NCBI RefSeq assembly: GCF_022376445.1 | Contig: NW_025954963.1 | Span: forward strand, 1,302,001-1,366,000 | Direction of reading: 5' to 3' | Length of the DNA stretch: 64,000 nt | Source of the DNA: Fomitopsis serialis | Lineage: Eukaryota > Basidiomycota > Agaricomycetes > Polyporales > Fomitopsidaceae | Shown here: piece after piece, positions 35,283 to 47,690 of the stretch | Position numbering within the stretch: position 1 is the stretch's first letter | Layout of the letters: each line of letters begins with the position of its first letter | The notes under the pieces: generated by a model | Told to the model about the DNA's origin: nothing | Database searches by the model: none | The model's input: the letters and a program-made list of their open reading frames with translations, nothing else | Position numbers and translations under genes: made by a program

Positions 35283-38200
35283 ATGATGAAGACCAGACGA
35301 AAAAGCAAGGCAGCAGCTGCTGCCGCGGCCGAGGCAGCCGCTACCCAGGAGAACTCGACGAGGGAGAACTCTCCCGCACCTACTCCAGCCACACACGATG
35401 CTACCATGACCGTCGTCGTTCCAGACGACGTTGACATCAATGTTCTCTCTGGCTTGTTGCCGGAGATTGACCTGCAGATGCCCTCACCAGACGCGATCGT
35501 CGCTCTGTATCGCCTCGTGGCCGCCCAGGCTTCCGATAATGACGCCACTCAGCGGGAGCTCGAGGAGGCTCGTGCTGACATTGACCGCAAGAATGTAGAG
35601 CTTGAGCAGGCGTTGCAGGACAAGGAGTCTGCGAGTGCCGAACTTGAGAGTACCCTCGACTCTGTGCGAAGGGAACTTGAGCAGGTCAAACGAGAGAAAG
35701 ACGAACTTGGTGCGTACACCGACCAAGTGACAAGTCCATGTGCACACTCCTAACACTCTCGGTAGCCGCCTCCCGTGCTTCTCTGCAAGCTCAGATTTCT
35801 ACGCTATCGACTACGCAGTCGACCTCCTCTGTGGAGGTTGAGACGTTGAAACACCGGATCGAAGACGCGGGACGGGAGAAGCGGGACCTCGTCACTGTTG
35901 TTAGCAGGCTTAAGGATGACAGCGCACAGCGCGAAGGTAAGTCCTTCGTATACAAGTGCGGATCCAATCGACAGAGACTGCCGTGGCCTCTACTGCGTTC
36001 GGGTACCATGAAGGTAGAGGCGGTTAAACTTGCGTGTGCCGTTCCCCTTCCGTCGTGGCTCCCGGCTGCAGTGTATGTCATGGACGTCGCCTGTACACGC
36101 AAGGGGCGATACGTAGTGCTCGCTGTTAGACTGGTTTCACTTGGTGGAAATGCCTGTCATTGTCCCAGCAGTCCATGTGTTACCAGCGTCATTATGTCGG
36201 CACCACAGCTTTGATAGACCATACATGCAGCAAGAGGCGGAAAGCAAGGGCCAAATGAGCACGCATCGATATAGTCACGAACGTTGATCTACCGGTCTGC
36301 ATTGTGGCTCGGTCATTTCATCAATCATGTGCAGACGCTGGTACGATGAACCGCTGCGAGGCAAAAGCGATAGTATCATGTCCCAATGTCTAGTCTACGT
36401 TTTCTTGACAGGGTTGCTGGAAGCAAAGTCTGACATACATAATTAGAGGAAATCCAGACCCTTCGCACCAACCTCAAGCAAGCAAGGCAAGAACACCAGA
36501 CATTGGAGAGTCAAGTGCGCGAACTACGTTCGGCGGAGACTGCCACCAAGTTCAAGGTCGACTCGCTCAACCAGCAGCTGCAACTATCTCAAGAACACGC
36601 CGAGCGGACGTCCAACGACCTCAACGTCAAGGTCGAGGAGTTCGCCCAGTACCGTCGCACGAAGCATGCCGAGTTCGCGCAGCTGCAGGCCTCGCACGAC
36701 TCGCTCCTCCAGAGAAACGATGTCACGACGAGCCAGCTCAAGGCACTCCAGTCCGCGCATTCCGCGCAGTCTCACCAGCTCACGCAGGCACTCGCGAGGG
36801 TGCAAATGCTTCAGGGCCAGCTCGCAGAACAGGAGGCTACCTTCTCCGGTGAGGCCGCTAGCCTGAAGAGACTCGTGGAGATGATGGAAGCGCGCGAGGC
36901 TCAGGCCAAGGCTATCGTTGAGGGCATCGAGCAGGATTACGCAGGCATCAACGAGCGCGCGGGCCGACGGGAGGCAGCGCTGAAGGACGAGATTGAGGAG
37001 CAACGCCAGCGCGCGGAGCAGGCGGAGAGGCGGATGGAGGAGCTTGAGGCGGTCATGGAGCGGCTGGACAGAGGCGAGTTCCCCATGCCGTCGTTCAGCT
37101 CGGAGGCGCTGCAGGGCACACCGCGTACGCCTGCTCGCACGCCGGGCACGCCGTCGATGATGAATGGCACGCCGGACTTCCTCTCGCAGAGCATGATGGG
37201 CCTGAGCCCGACGGTCGCGATGGCGAGTCGGGTGCAGAGGAATGGGAAGACGTTCACGGAGGTCTATGCCGACTATGTCCGGTTGCAAGAGGACTACGCT
37301 CGGAAGTCGGCGGAGTTCGACAACATGGATCGGACGCTATCTGCTGTCCTGGCGCAGATCGAGGAGAGGGTATGTGATTTACGATCTTATATTGTACCCG
37401 TGCTCATATACCATAACACAGGCACCTATCTTGTCCCAGCAACGCGCAGAGTACGAACGTCTGCAGCAAGAAGCTACACAACTCGCGTCGCAGCTTTCGC
37501 AAGCACTCAATGAGCGCGACTCGTATGCCCAGTCTTCCGAGGAGAACGCGCAGAAGCTCACGAAGAGCTCGCGCGAGAACGACCTTCTCCAGAAGCAACT
37601 CAATGACCTCGGAAGACAGATCCGTGTCCTGCTCAAGGAGCTCGGTCGCAACCAGGACCCCACTATCCCGTCCGACGCGGAGCTCGGACTCGACGAGAAC
37701 CCGAGACCCGCGGAGAACATCGAGGAGGTCATTACGAACCATCTCGTCCTCTTCCGCTCGATTCCTCAGCTCCAGGAGCAAAACCAGAAGTTGCTCAGGG
37801 TTGTCCGGGATCTTGGTGCTAAGATGGAATCGGAGGAGAAGGAGTATCGGGACGCTCTGGAGCGGGAACAGAGCGAAGCTGTCAGGGAGGCACACGAGGC
37901 GATCAAGCAGCTTCAAGAGCAGCTCGAGAGCCAGGCCAAGAACAGCGAAGTGACTATCCAGGCGTACATGAAGGAGCGCGACTCGCTTAGGACCATGCTC
38001 TCGCGGGAACGTTCCGGCCAACCGGCTGCCATCCCTAATGGGGATGTCAACGGTAACGTCGTCCCTGCTCCGGCATCACAGACGATTTGGAGAAGGAGCT
38101 TGCTGAGGTTCAGAGCCAGTTCGAGGCGTACAAGAACGAGATGGGCGTGGACTCGGTCCATGTGAGAGATGAGGCAGTCTTGGCTCAGCGCGAAGCAAAC

Positions 38201-41200
38201 CAGCTGCGTATATCCCTTGCTAAGGCGAACGCGAAGGTCGAGTTCCTCGACGGTCGGTCATAACTTGCACGATCTAGTTTAGTGGTACTGACACCCAGTT
38301 TCTGCGCAGAGCGTCACCGCATGATCCAAGAACAGTCCGTCGTACAGGGCCGCGAACTGGATAGCCTCTCGAAGCGCAATCAAGCTCTCTATGACCAGTA
38401 CATGCGCATCGACATCGAGTGCAACCGTGTCTCGGAAGATCTGCACATTGCTAATGGACATGTTGATCAGCTGCGCAATGAGTGCGCTAACCTCCGTGCT
38501 GAGAAGAAGATCTGGCAGGTACGTCAGCATGCATTCTGACGAGTAGTTAACACTGACAGGCGTGCTACGTTGCTCAGACCATTCAAGGCCGTCTGGAAGA
38601 GGATAATCGTGTCCTCAAGGTCGAACGCGCCCATTTATCAGATCTTATGCAGAACGTGCAGCAGATGCACAGCGACCTGGAGCGCTCTGGCGAGAACGAC
38701 CGTCGTCGATTAGAGAGTCAGATTCAAATGCTCGAGAACCAGACTCAAGATCTCCGGGCACAGCTGTTGGCGGAACGCGAATCTCTCAGGCATGTCTCTC
38801 TGCAGAAGGACATTGAGGTCAAGGAGTTGCAATCCCGCATTGAGAAGACGGTGAGCTGGTCTTCGCTGGAAGATGACCCATAATGCTTACATGTATTATT
38901 TCTAGACGGAGAATTCGCGAAGACCCGCGAAAACCTTGTCGCAGCGGAGACAAGCAGGAAGCACCTCGAGGAGCGCGTTGAGGAGCTAACTAGGCATCTA
39001 CATGGCAATGAGGAGAAGCTTGCCGTGTATGAGCGCCGTGCCCCCAGTGTCAATGGCGTTCCCACTCAACGCAATGGCGAAGACCTGACCCGGGAACAAC
39101 AGCTGGAGGCAGAAGTTGCCGATCTTCGGTAAGTCGTCATCGTTCTGTGCTCATGCGGTGGAGCTGACAATTGCCTCAGTTCTGCCTTGAAGGTGGCTCA
39201 AGTGGATCTGTCCACGGCGAGAAATCATGTCCAGCAGTTCCAAGAGATCAGTCAAGCGAACGAGACTGCCTTGGCCACCTTGAACGCTAGCTACGATGAA
39301 TACAAGTCTTCGACAGAGGCTGAGCTCACGAAACGTGCTGTGAGTGACATGTGTCGTGTTGACGAGAGGTCGTCTCTGACGCGTTATCCAGTCCGAGTTC
39401 AATGCCTTGCAAGCGCAGTTGCAGGCTGTGCAGCAGGAGCTCGGTCAGCTGTCACAGAAGAACGCGGACTACAGCGCACTTGGAGTCCGAACGGTAGCTT
39501 GGGCAAATGACCGAAGACGCTCGAGGATACTATCATCGACATGAGCACGTCTGAGAGGAATACCGAAAACGATCGCGTCTCGCGCGAGACTGATGTAAGG
39601 CAGCAAGAGGAGCGAGCACGGGTATGTTGATCAGGTTGTCATATGCTTTCTGTTAGCTTAACCATATTCTTAGGCCGCTGAGGAGCGCTATGCGAGTGAA
39701 GTGGTCGCTCACGCCGAAGCACTCAAGACGATCACAGACCTCAAAGATCAGCTCGCTAAGACTCGTGCCATCGCTCGTGAAAACCAGACCGTGTCCGAGA
39801 CCGCGCGAGCCAAGCTAGCAGCTTCTGAATCGAGTTGGAGGCAGCAGAAGAAGCTCTGGACAAGGAAATTGCGGACCTCAACACTAGGTATGCACTCCAT
39901 TTACCAATTACATGACAGTTTCACTGACACACGTCTAGATGCAAAGAACTCAACACTCAGAACACTCTACTCCATCAGCATCTTGAGTCTGTCAGCTCGC
40001 AAGCGGCGCGTATCAGACAGGCTGCAGACACTTCGGATCCTACGCCGGGTGAGGCAGATGACACAGACGCCAAGGTTTCCGAATTGCGTTCTGTCGTTGC
40101 GTACTTGCGCAGAGAGAAGGAGATCGTCGAGCTACAGCTGGAGCTGAGCAAACAGGAGAATGCACGGCTGAAGACCCATGTCGAGCACTTATCGCACAAC
40201 CTGGAAGAGACCCGCAAGTCACTCTCCGAGGTACGTATGAACGACGGTGCAGTCTGGATTAGCGAGTCTAAATGGCTTCGCAGGAACGTGAACGTGCTGT
40301 GGAGGCTGCTTCATCAGAGGCTCAGCACGCCGAGCTTGTCGAGAGGATCAATCAACTCACCATCCTGCGGGAAAGCAATGCTACCCTCCGAGCCGATTGT
40401 GAATCGCATGCAAAACGCGCTCGCGAGCTGGACGTCAAGCTGCGACAATTGTCCTCAGAGCTGGATCCCACGAAAGAACAGTTGCGTGTTACGCAAGCTG
40501 AGCTTGAAGCGAAGGATCAACAAATCTCGCGTTTGGAAGATGAGAGTCGGAGATGGAAAGAGCGTAATTCACAGCTCCTTAGCAAGGTATGAACACGATG
40601 CGTAGACGAGCTGCTAACCTGACCGCAAGCGACTAGTACGACCGCATTGATCCTGCAGAGGTCCAGTCCCTCAAAGACGAGATTGACCGTATAAAGGCAG
40701 CCAAGGAAGACATGGAGAACTCTGCGAAGGAGCGCGATGAACGCTCAGTTCAGCTACAAGAGAAGGTATGGTTTGTCTCTGGGATCGTCATTCATCAGAA
40801 TTGACTTTCTGGTGTAGCTCACTGCTGCAGAGGCGTCTATTCGGCACTTGAAGGATATTGGTCAGAAGAACAACCAGAAGTACAGAGCAACCTTCGAGAG
40901 GTTCGACACGACGAAGGCACAGCTGAATGCGCAGATCACCGAGCTACAGACTGGGCTGGAGACTGTTACTGCTGAGAGAGACCAGTTAAAGGCTCAACCT
41001 CAGGTTGCTCCCCAGACTCGTCGAAGGAACAAGAATTGACGCAACAGTTGGAAATGCTACGCTCCGAGAAGGCTGCGCTTGAGAAGGCACTTGCAGACGA
41101 AAGAACTGCACACTCCAGTGCTGCGGCTCCTGTTGTCGCTTTGCAGACCACAATCGTAGGGAACCTCCTTGGTCCATTTGAATCGTCGCTGACCGTCCGC

Positions 41201-42489
41201 AGGCGTCATTAACGGAAGAGCGAGACAAGCTCTAGCAGAGAAGTCTACATGGGCCCTCAGCCGCTGTCCAACGAGTCAGCGCAAGCACCGCCACAGTGGG
41301 AGTCAGAGAAAGCGAGCTCATCAAGGCCCGTGACGAAGCAGTTGCTCAGCCAAGGTGTCTTTGAAACGGCTGCCGATGATTATTCACCCTTCGCATCTTT
41401 AGACGGCTGCTGAACAGCGCAGAAAGCACCGAAGAAATAAGAGTATACGCTTTGCCAACGTAAGTTTCTGCCATTATTGATGCATTTTTGTATTCATTTG
41501 GTTCCAGGAAAAATTCCGGCCAGATTCAGGACCTCTCAAAGGCTCGGGCGGCCGATGGTGAACGAGCTGCCGCGCAACAACAGCCGCTGTCAATGCCGCG
41601 GTCGAGAAGTTACACAACGAGTACAGAGCGCGCCACCCTCTACTCATCGGACGAGATTGTCGCTCGGCATGCGCAGGAGCTGCGTGATGTGGAGTCTAAC
41701 TGACCGCAAAGTTCCAGGAGGAGATGAAGGCTGCTGTCGAGGCTGCGGCCGCTCGCGCAGGATCTCTGGCCGCATTGACACCGACTGGTGGCGATCAGGA
41801 GGCAGCGATCCAACAGGCAATTGCTGCTCATGATCAAAGCTGAGGGATCAACACGACATGGACATTGCTGCAGCCGTCGAACGCGGCAGGATGGAAGCTG
41901 CTGCCAAGGGCAAGCTGAAGGATCACAGCTTGTCAAGGCGCAGGCCAAGCTAAGGGAGCTCGAGGCGCAGATACTTCACTGGAAGCAAATAGGCGTCATC
42001 AAGGAGACCACACCTACGGGTGCCAAACCCACGGCCGGTAGCTCTGCCGCACCCGCCACGGCCAAGCCCGCAGCTGGAGCCACCGCTACAGCACCTGCGT
42101 CCTCCGTTGCCTCCACCTCCGCAGCAGCAGCAACTGGCGCCAAGGCACTTCCCCGGAAGCCATCGCTGAACGTCGCAGGTCAACCAGCACAAGCTGCCGG
42201 GGCCGGACGCGGAAGAGGAGGAGCCGCGCGTGGTGTGGTTCGCGGTGCTGCACAAGGTCTCTCGATTAGAGGAACAGCGGCAGGTCGCGGTGCACCGGCT
42301 CAGCTACCCACGGGGACTGCAGCTGAGAGCAGTGGCGGCGTAGCCATTATGGGGGCAGCCAACAAACGTGCTCGGGAGGAAGGCGACGTGTCGTCAGGGG
42401 AAGATTCTCTGGCGAAACGACTCAAGCCTGCTGACGGCGGCAGCAAACCCATAACGTTACGCCGCGATCGTGTGCCTCCACCCTCATAG
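35283..42489 (+). CDS. Mlp1/TPR-like nuclear pore basket protein
   Basis: A very long coiled-coil protein of the nuclear basket, involved in mRNA export surveillance and chromatin anchoring. The start is MMKTRRKSKAAAAAAA, followed by an acidic lead (INVLSGLLPEIDLQMPSPDA). Heptad-rich coil fills about 35500-42000, for example QVVRELGAKM-like RVVRDLGAKMESEEKEYRDA, AVREAHEAIKQLQEQLESQ and VTIQAYMKERDSLRTMLSRE. The tail is low in complexity (Ala/Pro/Gly with GRGRGGAARG), then ANKRAREEGDVSSGEDSLAK and a basic nuclear-import-like end RDRVPPPS. Early exons join in phase (35283-35709, 35766-35936, 36447-37369, 37422 on). The second intron is unusually long at 510 nt. Single-base breaks occur near 38079, 41232, 41312 and 41700. 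I treat them as consensus errors because the coil resumes in frame each time. Confidence 0.85.
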
Positions 42490-43139
42490 TACTCTGCGGA
42501 CAATCAGTTGCCTATCTGCCTTGTAGCATTGCATTTCTGTCAACCCATCGCATCTTGTTAAGTTATACACTTGTATCAGTTGGAACTCAGTGTCGCGCAT
42601 TCAATCATCGCATTGCAGTAGTGAAAGGGGTCGGACGTGCACCTGAAACTTGATCGATGATCTCTCACAGGGCTTTCATGCAAAAGTTCTTGCTCTCGAA
42701 TCAGTCGGTTCTGTTTGTTTTGTTTCGAGTCTCTGGTCATACTGAGTACTCTGCGATTGCTGGCCCCAACATAGCCCTGAAGTTTTCTGTCGCAAAGTAT
42801 GTAGTAACTTCGGCGCAGCACGGTCGCTCTCATCTGGCACTTAGCCGACAACGCTTTCAGGAACCCTCTAGCGGTAGTCACTAGTCGCATTTGGAGCATA
42901 ATAGAAGTTGCTTTCAACCCGCCGTCAGCCCGGTAACCAGAGTGTCGGACCGACCTTGGAATGTTGTGCAAGTCGTCCTATTAATCTGCTGTCCAGCACT
43001 GATCGACGAATGCTGCTGTATGGATATTGATTAATGTAAATCGACTGATACCTTTTGATAGCGGTATACCAAAACAAATTTGTGCGACATGGGGACAGTT
43101 CATGAACAAAAGCACGTCGTGGTGCCGGGCACCAGGGAC
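42490..43139. other. Intergenic, no gene seen
   Basis: It contains the Mlp1-like 3' UTR and the presumed 3' side of the dsRBD minigene. Frames are short on both strands. Confidence 0.4.
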
Positions 43140-43554
43140 TTAGCCTGACGCTTGATGGGGACCTGCAGTGCACGCATCACTAGCCAGTGGCAGTTGACAC
43201 TGAGTCCATCTGCAAGTGTTGCCCCGCTCTTGCACACTGGAGAGCAAATTGTGGTAGGCTTCGTGTGCACTGGCCTCCTTCGCTCCATCCCTGGTCTTGG
43301 CCATGCCGCGTCCGAATTCGACGCCATTGACTGTCAATTCGTCCATTGCTGTGAGTTTTCAATCCTCGCATACGGATTGTAATAGGCTACTCGCTGATGG
43401 CAATCGCAACCCAAGGACCCTGGGTCCTGTGCAAGGATTCCAACTGCCAACGGACTCGAGTTTTGATTCCATTTGCGTACAGTCTTTTGTTCAGCTCATG
43501 CCTCCAGCCTGCGCAAATGGGGGTCAGTGTATTGCTGGCCTCGGAGCATGACAT
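43140..43554 (-). CDS. Small double-stranded RNA-binding-like protein
   Basis: dsRBD folds bind RNA duplexes. Exon 1 starts MSCSEASNTLTPICAGW at 43554 and continues HELNKRLYANGIKTRVRW and TQGPWVAIAIS, matching the first helix and first strands of a dsRBD. After a probable short intron (donor gtagcc, acceptor ctcacag) the second part reads MDELTVNGVEFGRGMAK and TRDGAKEASAHEAYHNLL. This is the third strand, a G-x-G turn and the Lys/Ala-rich last helix that carries the RNA-phosphate contacts. The exons are off by one base at the junction, so either the splice sites differ from mine or there is an indel. Mini-dsRBD genes of this shape are frequent and unnamed in mushroom genomes. The function is unknown. 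Confidence 0.5.
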
Positions 43555-45806
43555 GACGCACTTTGGACGGCGATGTTATGATTCGCAGCCGGGGCTGCAC
43601 TGATCGGCGGTGTAGCGTCTCCAGCGTTTGCGTGATTGGAAGCACCCCTCATCTTGCGCCTATAGAGTATGATGGTGTGAGAGATGCATTGTATGCAACG
43701 ATAACGAACACACATCATGTCAAGGTGCTGGTCGACTGCGTGCGCCTCGATTGCTGTACCTGATGTCCAAAACACATTAATACAATTTGAAAAGTCGCCT
43801 TAGCAGAAGATCCATCATACGGCTATAGATCGCAGCTGTGCTTTCGATATCTTGAGAGGGGCTGTGGTGCGCAGCTCTACCTTCGTCATCCGTCGAGACG
43901 TCGTAGCCCACGATTGGTTGAGCTATATTTCTGTTAGGCCTATCATATAAAGGTTGGTTCAATGTGCGTGGAGTATGAGATGCCACCTTGAATGAATGGA
44001 CATGCAGTGTGTAAATACCAGACACGACCGAGGCGCCATCAACGCGCTCTGTCCCAGTGCCGTCGTTCGCGATATACTCCCGCTGCCTCTGTCGTTCGCG
44101 GCGTTCAGCTGCCTGTCGTGATACGTGAACGATTACATCGGTCAGACTTATCTATGCAGACCACGTACCGAGACCTCAGCTAATAGAAATCGCACTTTTC
44201 GGCGAAGGCTGTACAACCGGCAGGACAAGCCACAGAAGATCGCCTTCAGCTCCGAGGTGAGTGAAGTCAGACCATTGACTTCGCTGCGCAGAATGCGAAT
44301 GCACGCCTTATGTCTGCCGATGATCTGAATGCGCCGTTTGGCACGACGCAGATAAGCTACTCACTGGTCAAGCCCCGCTCGCGCCCCGTCCCAGCCAGTA
44401 GGAAAGCCATCATCAGGGATACCATCCGTTTGCATATCGACCAACACGGTGTCGAGCACCGCGAGGCTCTCCTCGAGAGTCCTCAACACACGGCGGGGGC
44501 GAATCTGCATGAAGAGAAAACATTGAAGCGTGAGTCCCAGAATGCTTGTGATGGCCCCCTCGATATTGAAGTTTAGATGGGCCATGTACGGGAGGGCGTG
44601 TGCCCAGTCGTCGGCGAGGATTCAGGATCGGGACGAGAGGCGGGAGCGTCCCGTGCCGCACTACAGCAATATCGTGCCTCAAAGCCCCATGCCTTGCATG
44701 ATCAGTAGTTGACTCGCGTCCTAGGGTATCCCATAGGTTCTTCGTATTGAGTAAATGACACAGCCTCAAACCTTATCACATTCCGTAATTGCTAGCATGC
44801 GCTGGGGCGGCGGATTTCACGGTCACAGACCGCGCTGGCACTGCCTCCCTATTGTGTTTGTTACCTATATAGCGCAGCTATTAGTGTTCATGATATGAGT
44901 ACTGTATGCGATCTTTAGGAGGTTCACCTACCGATCATGCGGCGCGGGCGCACGTTTGGATGGGCACAAACAGGCTAGCAGGATCGCATCGTCAACGTTA
45001 CACAGTTACACTCCCAATGCTCCTTGTCGATATTCCCAGACAGCAGGAACTCCCAGTCGTGTCCAAGTCAAGAGACTTCTAGCACGTACATGTTCGGTAC
45101 CCCGTTCGAACTTCGCACGCATGTCAATCAAACCCGGGATTACCCGGTGGCCAAAGTAGGCGCCAACGTCCGATACGCCAGTTCGGCCTGGAAAGTAAGT
45201 ACTGTATTACTGTTGTGGAAAGTCTTTTTTCTAATTATCAGAGTTTGAAGCTTGAAAGCTTGGATCTGAGTGAAATAGGCTTGTCTGCCGGGTTCGTCGT
45301 TCGGCTTTTGCGCATCTGGACTACTGCTGGTCTTCAGTCACTGTATCGCTCAACCCGAGCAATGTACAGGTTGTTACGATCAAGACGCGCGGGCACGGAT
45401 CCATTGGCTGCACAAGCTTGCAGGTTCATCGGTTCATCAGGCAGCCCTATGAATGACGTCAGTGACCCTGAGTTGAGCGTTGTTGTCTAACGAACTTGAA
45501 GACAGGCGGGTAGAACGAACAGATTCCGTCATCGACAGTATCCGAAAGGGAATGGACATGAGCGGAAGACAGTTTGCGACGTACATCCGAGTCGACATTG
45601 AACTGAGCGACGCAACCACAAAAGCGACATGATAGCAGCCAAGCAAATAGATGTGGAATAACCCTCCTACTCCGGCGGACCAGCAGGGTGTTCGATTGCA
45701 TGCATGATGTTTCATGATTGAGCTTTCTCGTCAGATGCCAGCGGGGGTACACTTGAACATGAGGTTTCAGATGGGCCAGGTTATAACAGACAAAGAGATC
45801 GTGTAC
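43555..45806. other. Intergenic, 2.25 kb, unassigned frames
   Basis: Two patches are worth noting without a call. On the minus strand at 44361-44585 a frame gives a hydrophobic stretch (ITSILGLTLQCFLFM) followed by an amphipathic helix. On the plus strand around 45089-45195 another gives a short open segment ending at a gtaagt donor. Neither has a recognisable family. Confidence 0.35.
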
Positions 45807-46802
45807 TCACCGGGGACACCCGAGGTCGTCACCGTCCTCGCCGACCACACCCATCAGACCAGTGGAGCCCCACAGGGCCCACTCGAGGCTGAGTTCATCC
45901 CTGTAGGCACCCTCGCCGAAGAGATGCACCTGGTCCCAGAACGCGTTCATCTGATACGTGCGTATCGTCAACGCCTCCATCGCCGTGTGCTCCCAGTACT
46001 CCGGATACCATCCCGCGTGTTCCCAGTCGAGGATCGCGGCGAGACGGCCGTCCTTCACCAGGATATTGTTGTGGTGAAGATCGGCGTGGGTGAAATAGAT
46101 GCGATGTGTCTTCGCGAACACGGGCTCCGCCAGGCCGCGCAAGCCCGGTAAGCGATACTTGAAGAGGTTGCTGACTTTGCGGAACAGCGCCTCTTTGAAC
46201 TGGGTCTGGTCCGCGAACGGGCCCATGAAGTACTTCTCCCCTGCACGGTTGACGAAGAGCGGAAGGTAGTCGAGCCCACTGACAGCCTGTGAGGAAGGCG
46301 CGAGGGCTCTGAGTTCGTTAAGTGCACGACGAAGATCCATTACGAGCGGGTCGTCGTCAGACATATCCACAGTCGGCCTAGGCATCTTCTCCAGTTCCGC
46401 TGCGATGCCCATTATTGGGTCGAGGTCATTGGATTCCATGCATGCTTCCAATCGCGCGATGAGTGCTGCTGCCTCGGGCACGCGTCGTATTCGCGGGATT
46501 ACCCACTCCCATAAGGAATCCCCTTCTATCTCGTTCATAAGAATGATACCCCCTGGTTGTGAGTCAGCCGCGGGAAACTCGATGACATCGAGGATTCGGG
46601 GCACGGGAATATTGGTTCGGGTAGCCACAAATTGGGTGTTATTGGCCTCAAAATGAGGGTCCTCGTCCTTCTCTTTGAGTATCAAGCCAAAGGGCAGATG
46701 CGTAATCGAGGAGAACGGCTGTCGGTGGCTGTAGCTTGCAAGCCTACGATAGCAGGAGAGTCTGAATGACGAAGGAAGTAGACGCCATATTGACCATGGC
46801 AA
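45807..46802 (-). CDS. Aminoglycoside phosphotransferase-like (APH/choline-kinase fold) protein
   Basis: This belongs to the fungal APH-like family, expanded in basidiomycetes, whose substrates are mostly unknown. Motifs: GGIILMNEIEGDSLWEWV (the hinge after the ATP site), the Brenner-type catalytic loop THADLHHNNILVKDG, and the metal-binding AILDWEHAGWYPEYWE. The catalytic Asp, Asn and second Asp are all present. An N-terminal segment LPWSIWRLLPSSFRLSCYRR matches family openings, but no ATG lies in frame. The first codon here is TTG, so the true start is in another exon or behind a frame error. A different-frame ATG giving MSLELYGLDSSHNW lies just upstream. A gtgagt donor right at the stop leaves room for a further 3' exon. 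Confidence 0.78.
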   Translation of the reverse strand: MPWSIWRLLPSSFRLSCYRRLASYSHRQPFSSITHLPFGLILKEKDEDPHFEANNTQFVATRTNIPVPRILDVIEFPAADSQPGGIILMNEIEGDSLWEWVIPRIRRVPEAAALIARLEACMESNDLDPIMGIAAELEKMPRPTVDMSDDDPLVMDLRRALNELRALAPSSQAVSGLDYLPLFVNRAGEKYFMGPFADQTQFKEALFRKVSNLFKYRLPGLRGLAEPVFAKTHRIYFTHADLHHNNILVKDGRLAAILDWEHAGWYPEYWEHTAMEALTIRTYQMNAFWDQVHLFGEGAYRDELSLEWALWGSTGLMGVVGEDGDDLGCPR

Positions 46803-47690
46803 CTCAAAGCGCAGGATGTCCGTTACAGCGCGGGCCAGTTGTGCGAGGAGTCCAGTCCATAGAGCTCGAGGGACATGTGAGACGATTCAACACGGCAGAG
46901 GTGAGAAGCCTGCACGTACCATTCACGGGGAGTCCAATGTGAGACGCCTGCTTCGGTTCCATGCGATTTCAAGTTGCACAATAATGGGTGCGATGAAGCT
47001 CGCTTCGTTGAGCTCAACAATCAACCACCGTATCAGAACCCTACGAGGTGGCAGAGGATTCAGACCAAACGTAGGTGGACGGCAGTGGCCACTGACCGTG
47101 ACAGCTATCAGCTGCAGTACGATTCGACGAACACGGGGCCGCTGAAACGCCCTGCGGCTGCCGCATTTGTCGGCCAAAGCCGACGCGGAGGCATCGACAA
47201 TCTGATCGATCTCGATCACAACTACAACTTGAACGAGCATGCCGTCCGACCCGACCGAGCAACGCAGAGGTTCCTTCTTCAAGTTGGCGTATGTATGTGG
47301 TTTGTCTCATTAACGCACGCATGGTACGTCGAGAGACTTACTTCCCTGATGGGCCTGTCCAATGTCGCGCCGCTAATCTGTGTCTGTCGCACATGACTCA
47401 GCTCAGCAGATCACGAACGACGTAGAAGTCGTGCACGAAGACATTTTTCTCCGTATCTGGGTTTTCCCATCGATTACTGCCCTCGCTTCCCGCGCATCAC
47501 GAGTGCCTAGTGCTGGAGTACTTATAGTGCATGCATAGGAGTCAACCCAGAAGCTACACGTCCCTCACCTGCACACGAGACTTGCAGCAGCTGATTAACG
47601 TAAACCTGGCTTGCAGCTCCCAAGACTAGAACTCACGGGTGTGGGCGTAGTTCCAGCATTATCCAGCTTCAAGTTATTTCTACTGTCACG
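46803..47690. other. Intergenic with a possible second dsRBD-like fragment
   Basis: On the plus strand about 46990-47175 reads FVELNNQPPYQNPTRW, KRRWTAVATDRD and GPLKRPAAAAFVGQS. The layout is similar to the dsRBD minigene 3.5 kb upstream, but the similarity is weak. No start, stop or splice sites could be fixed, so it is not called as a gene. Confidence 0.3.

Noticed and set aside
36584..38021. Leucine-rich minus-strand frames opposite the Mlp1-like gene (up to 234 residues)
   Set aside because: They are antisense shadows of coiled-coil codons (Glu/Gln/Lys read backwards as Leu/Phe).
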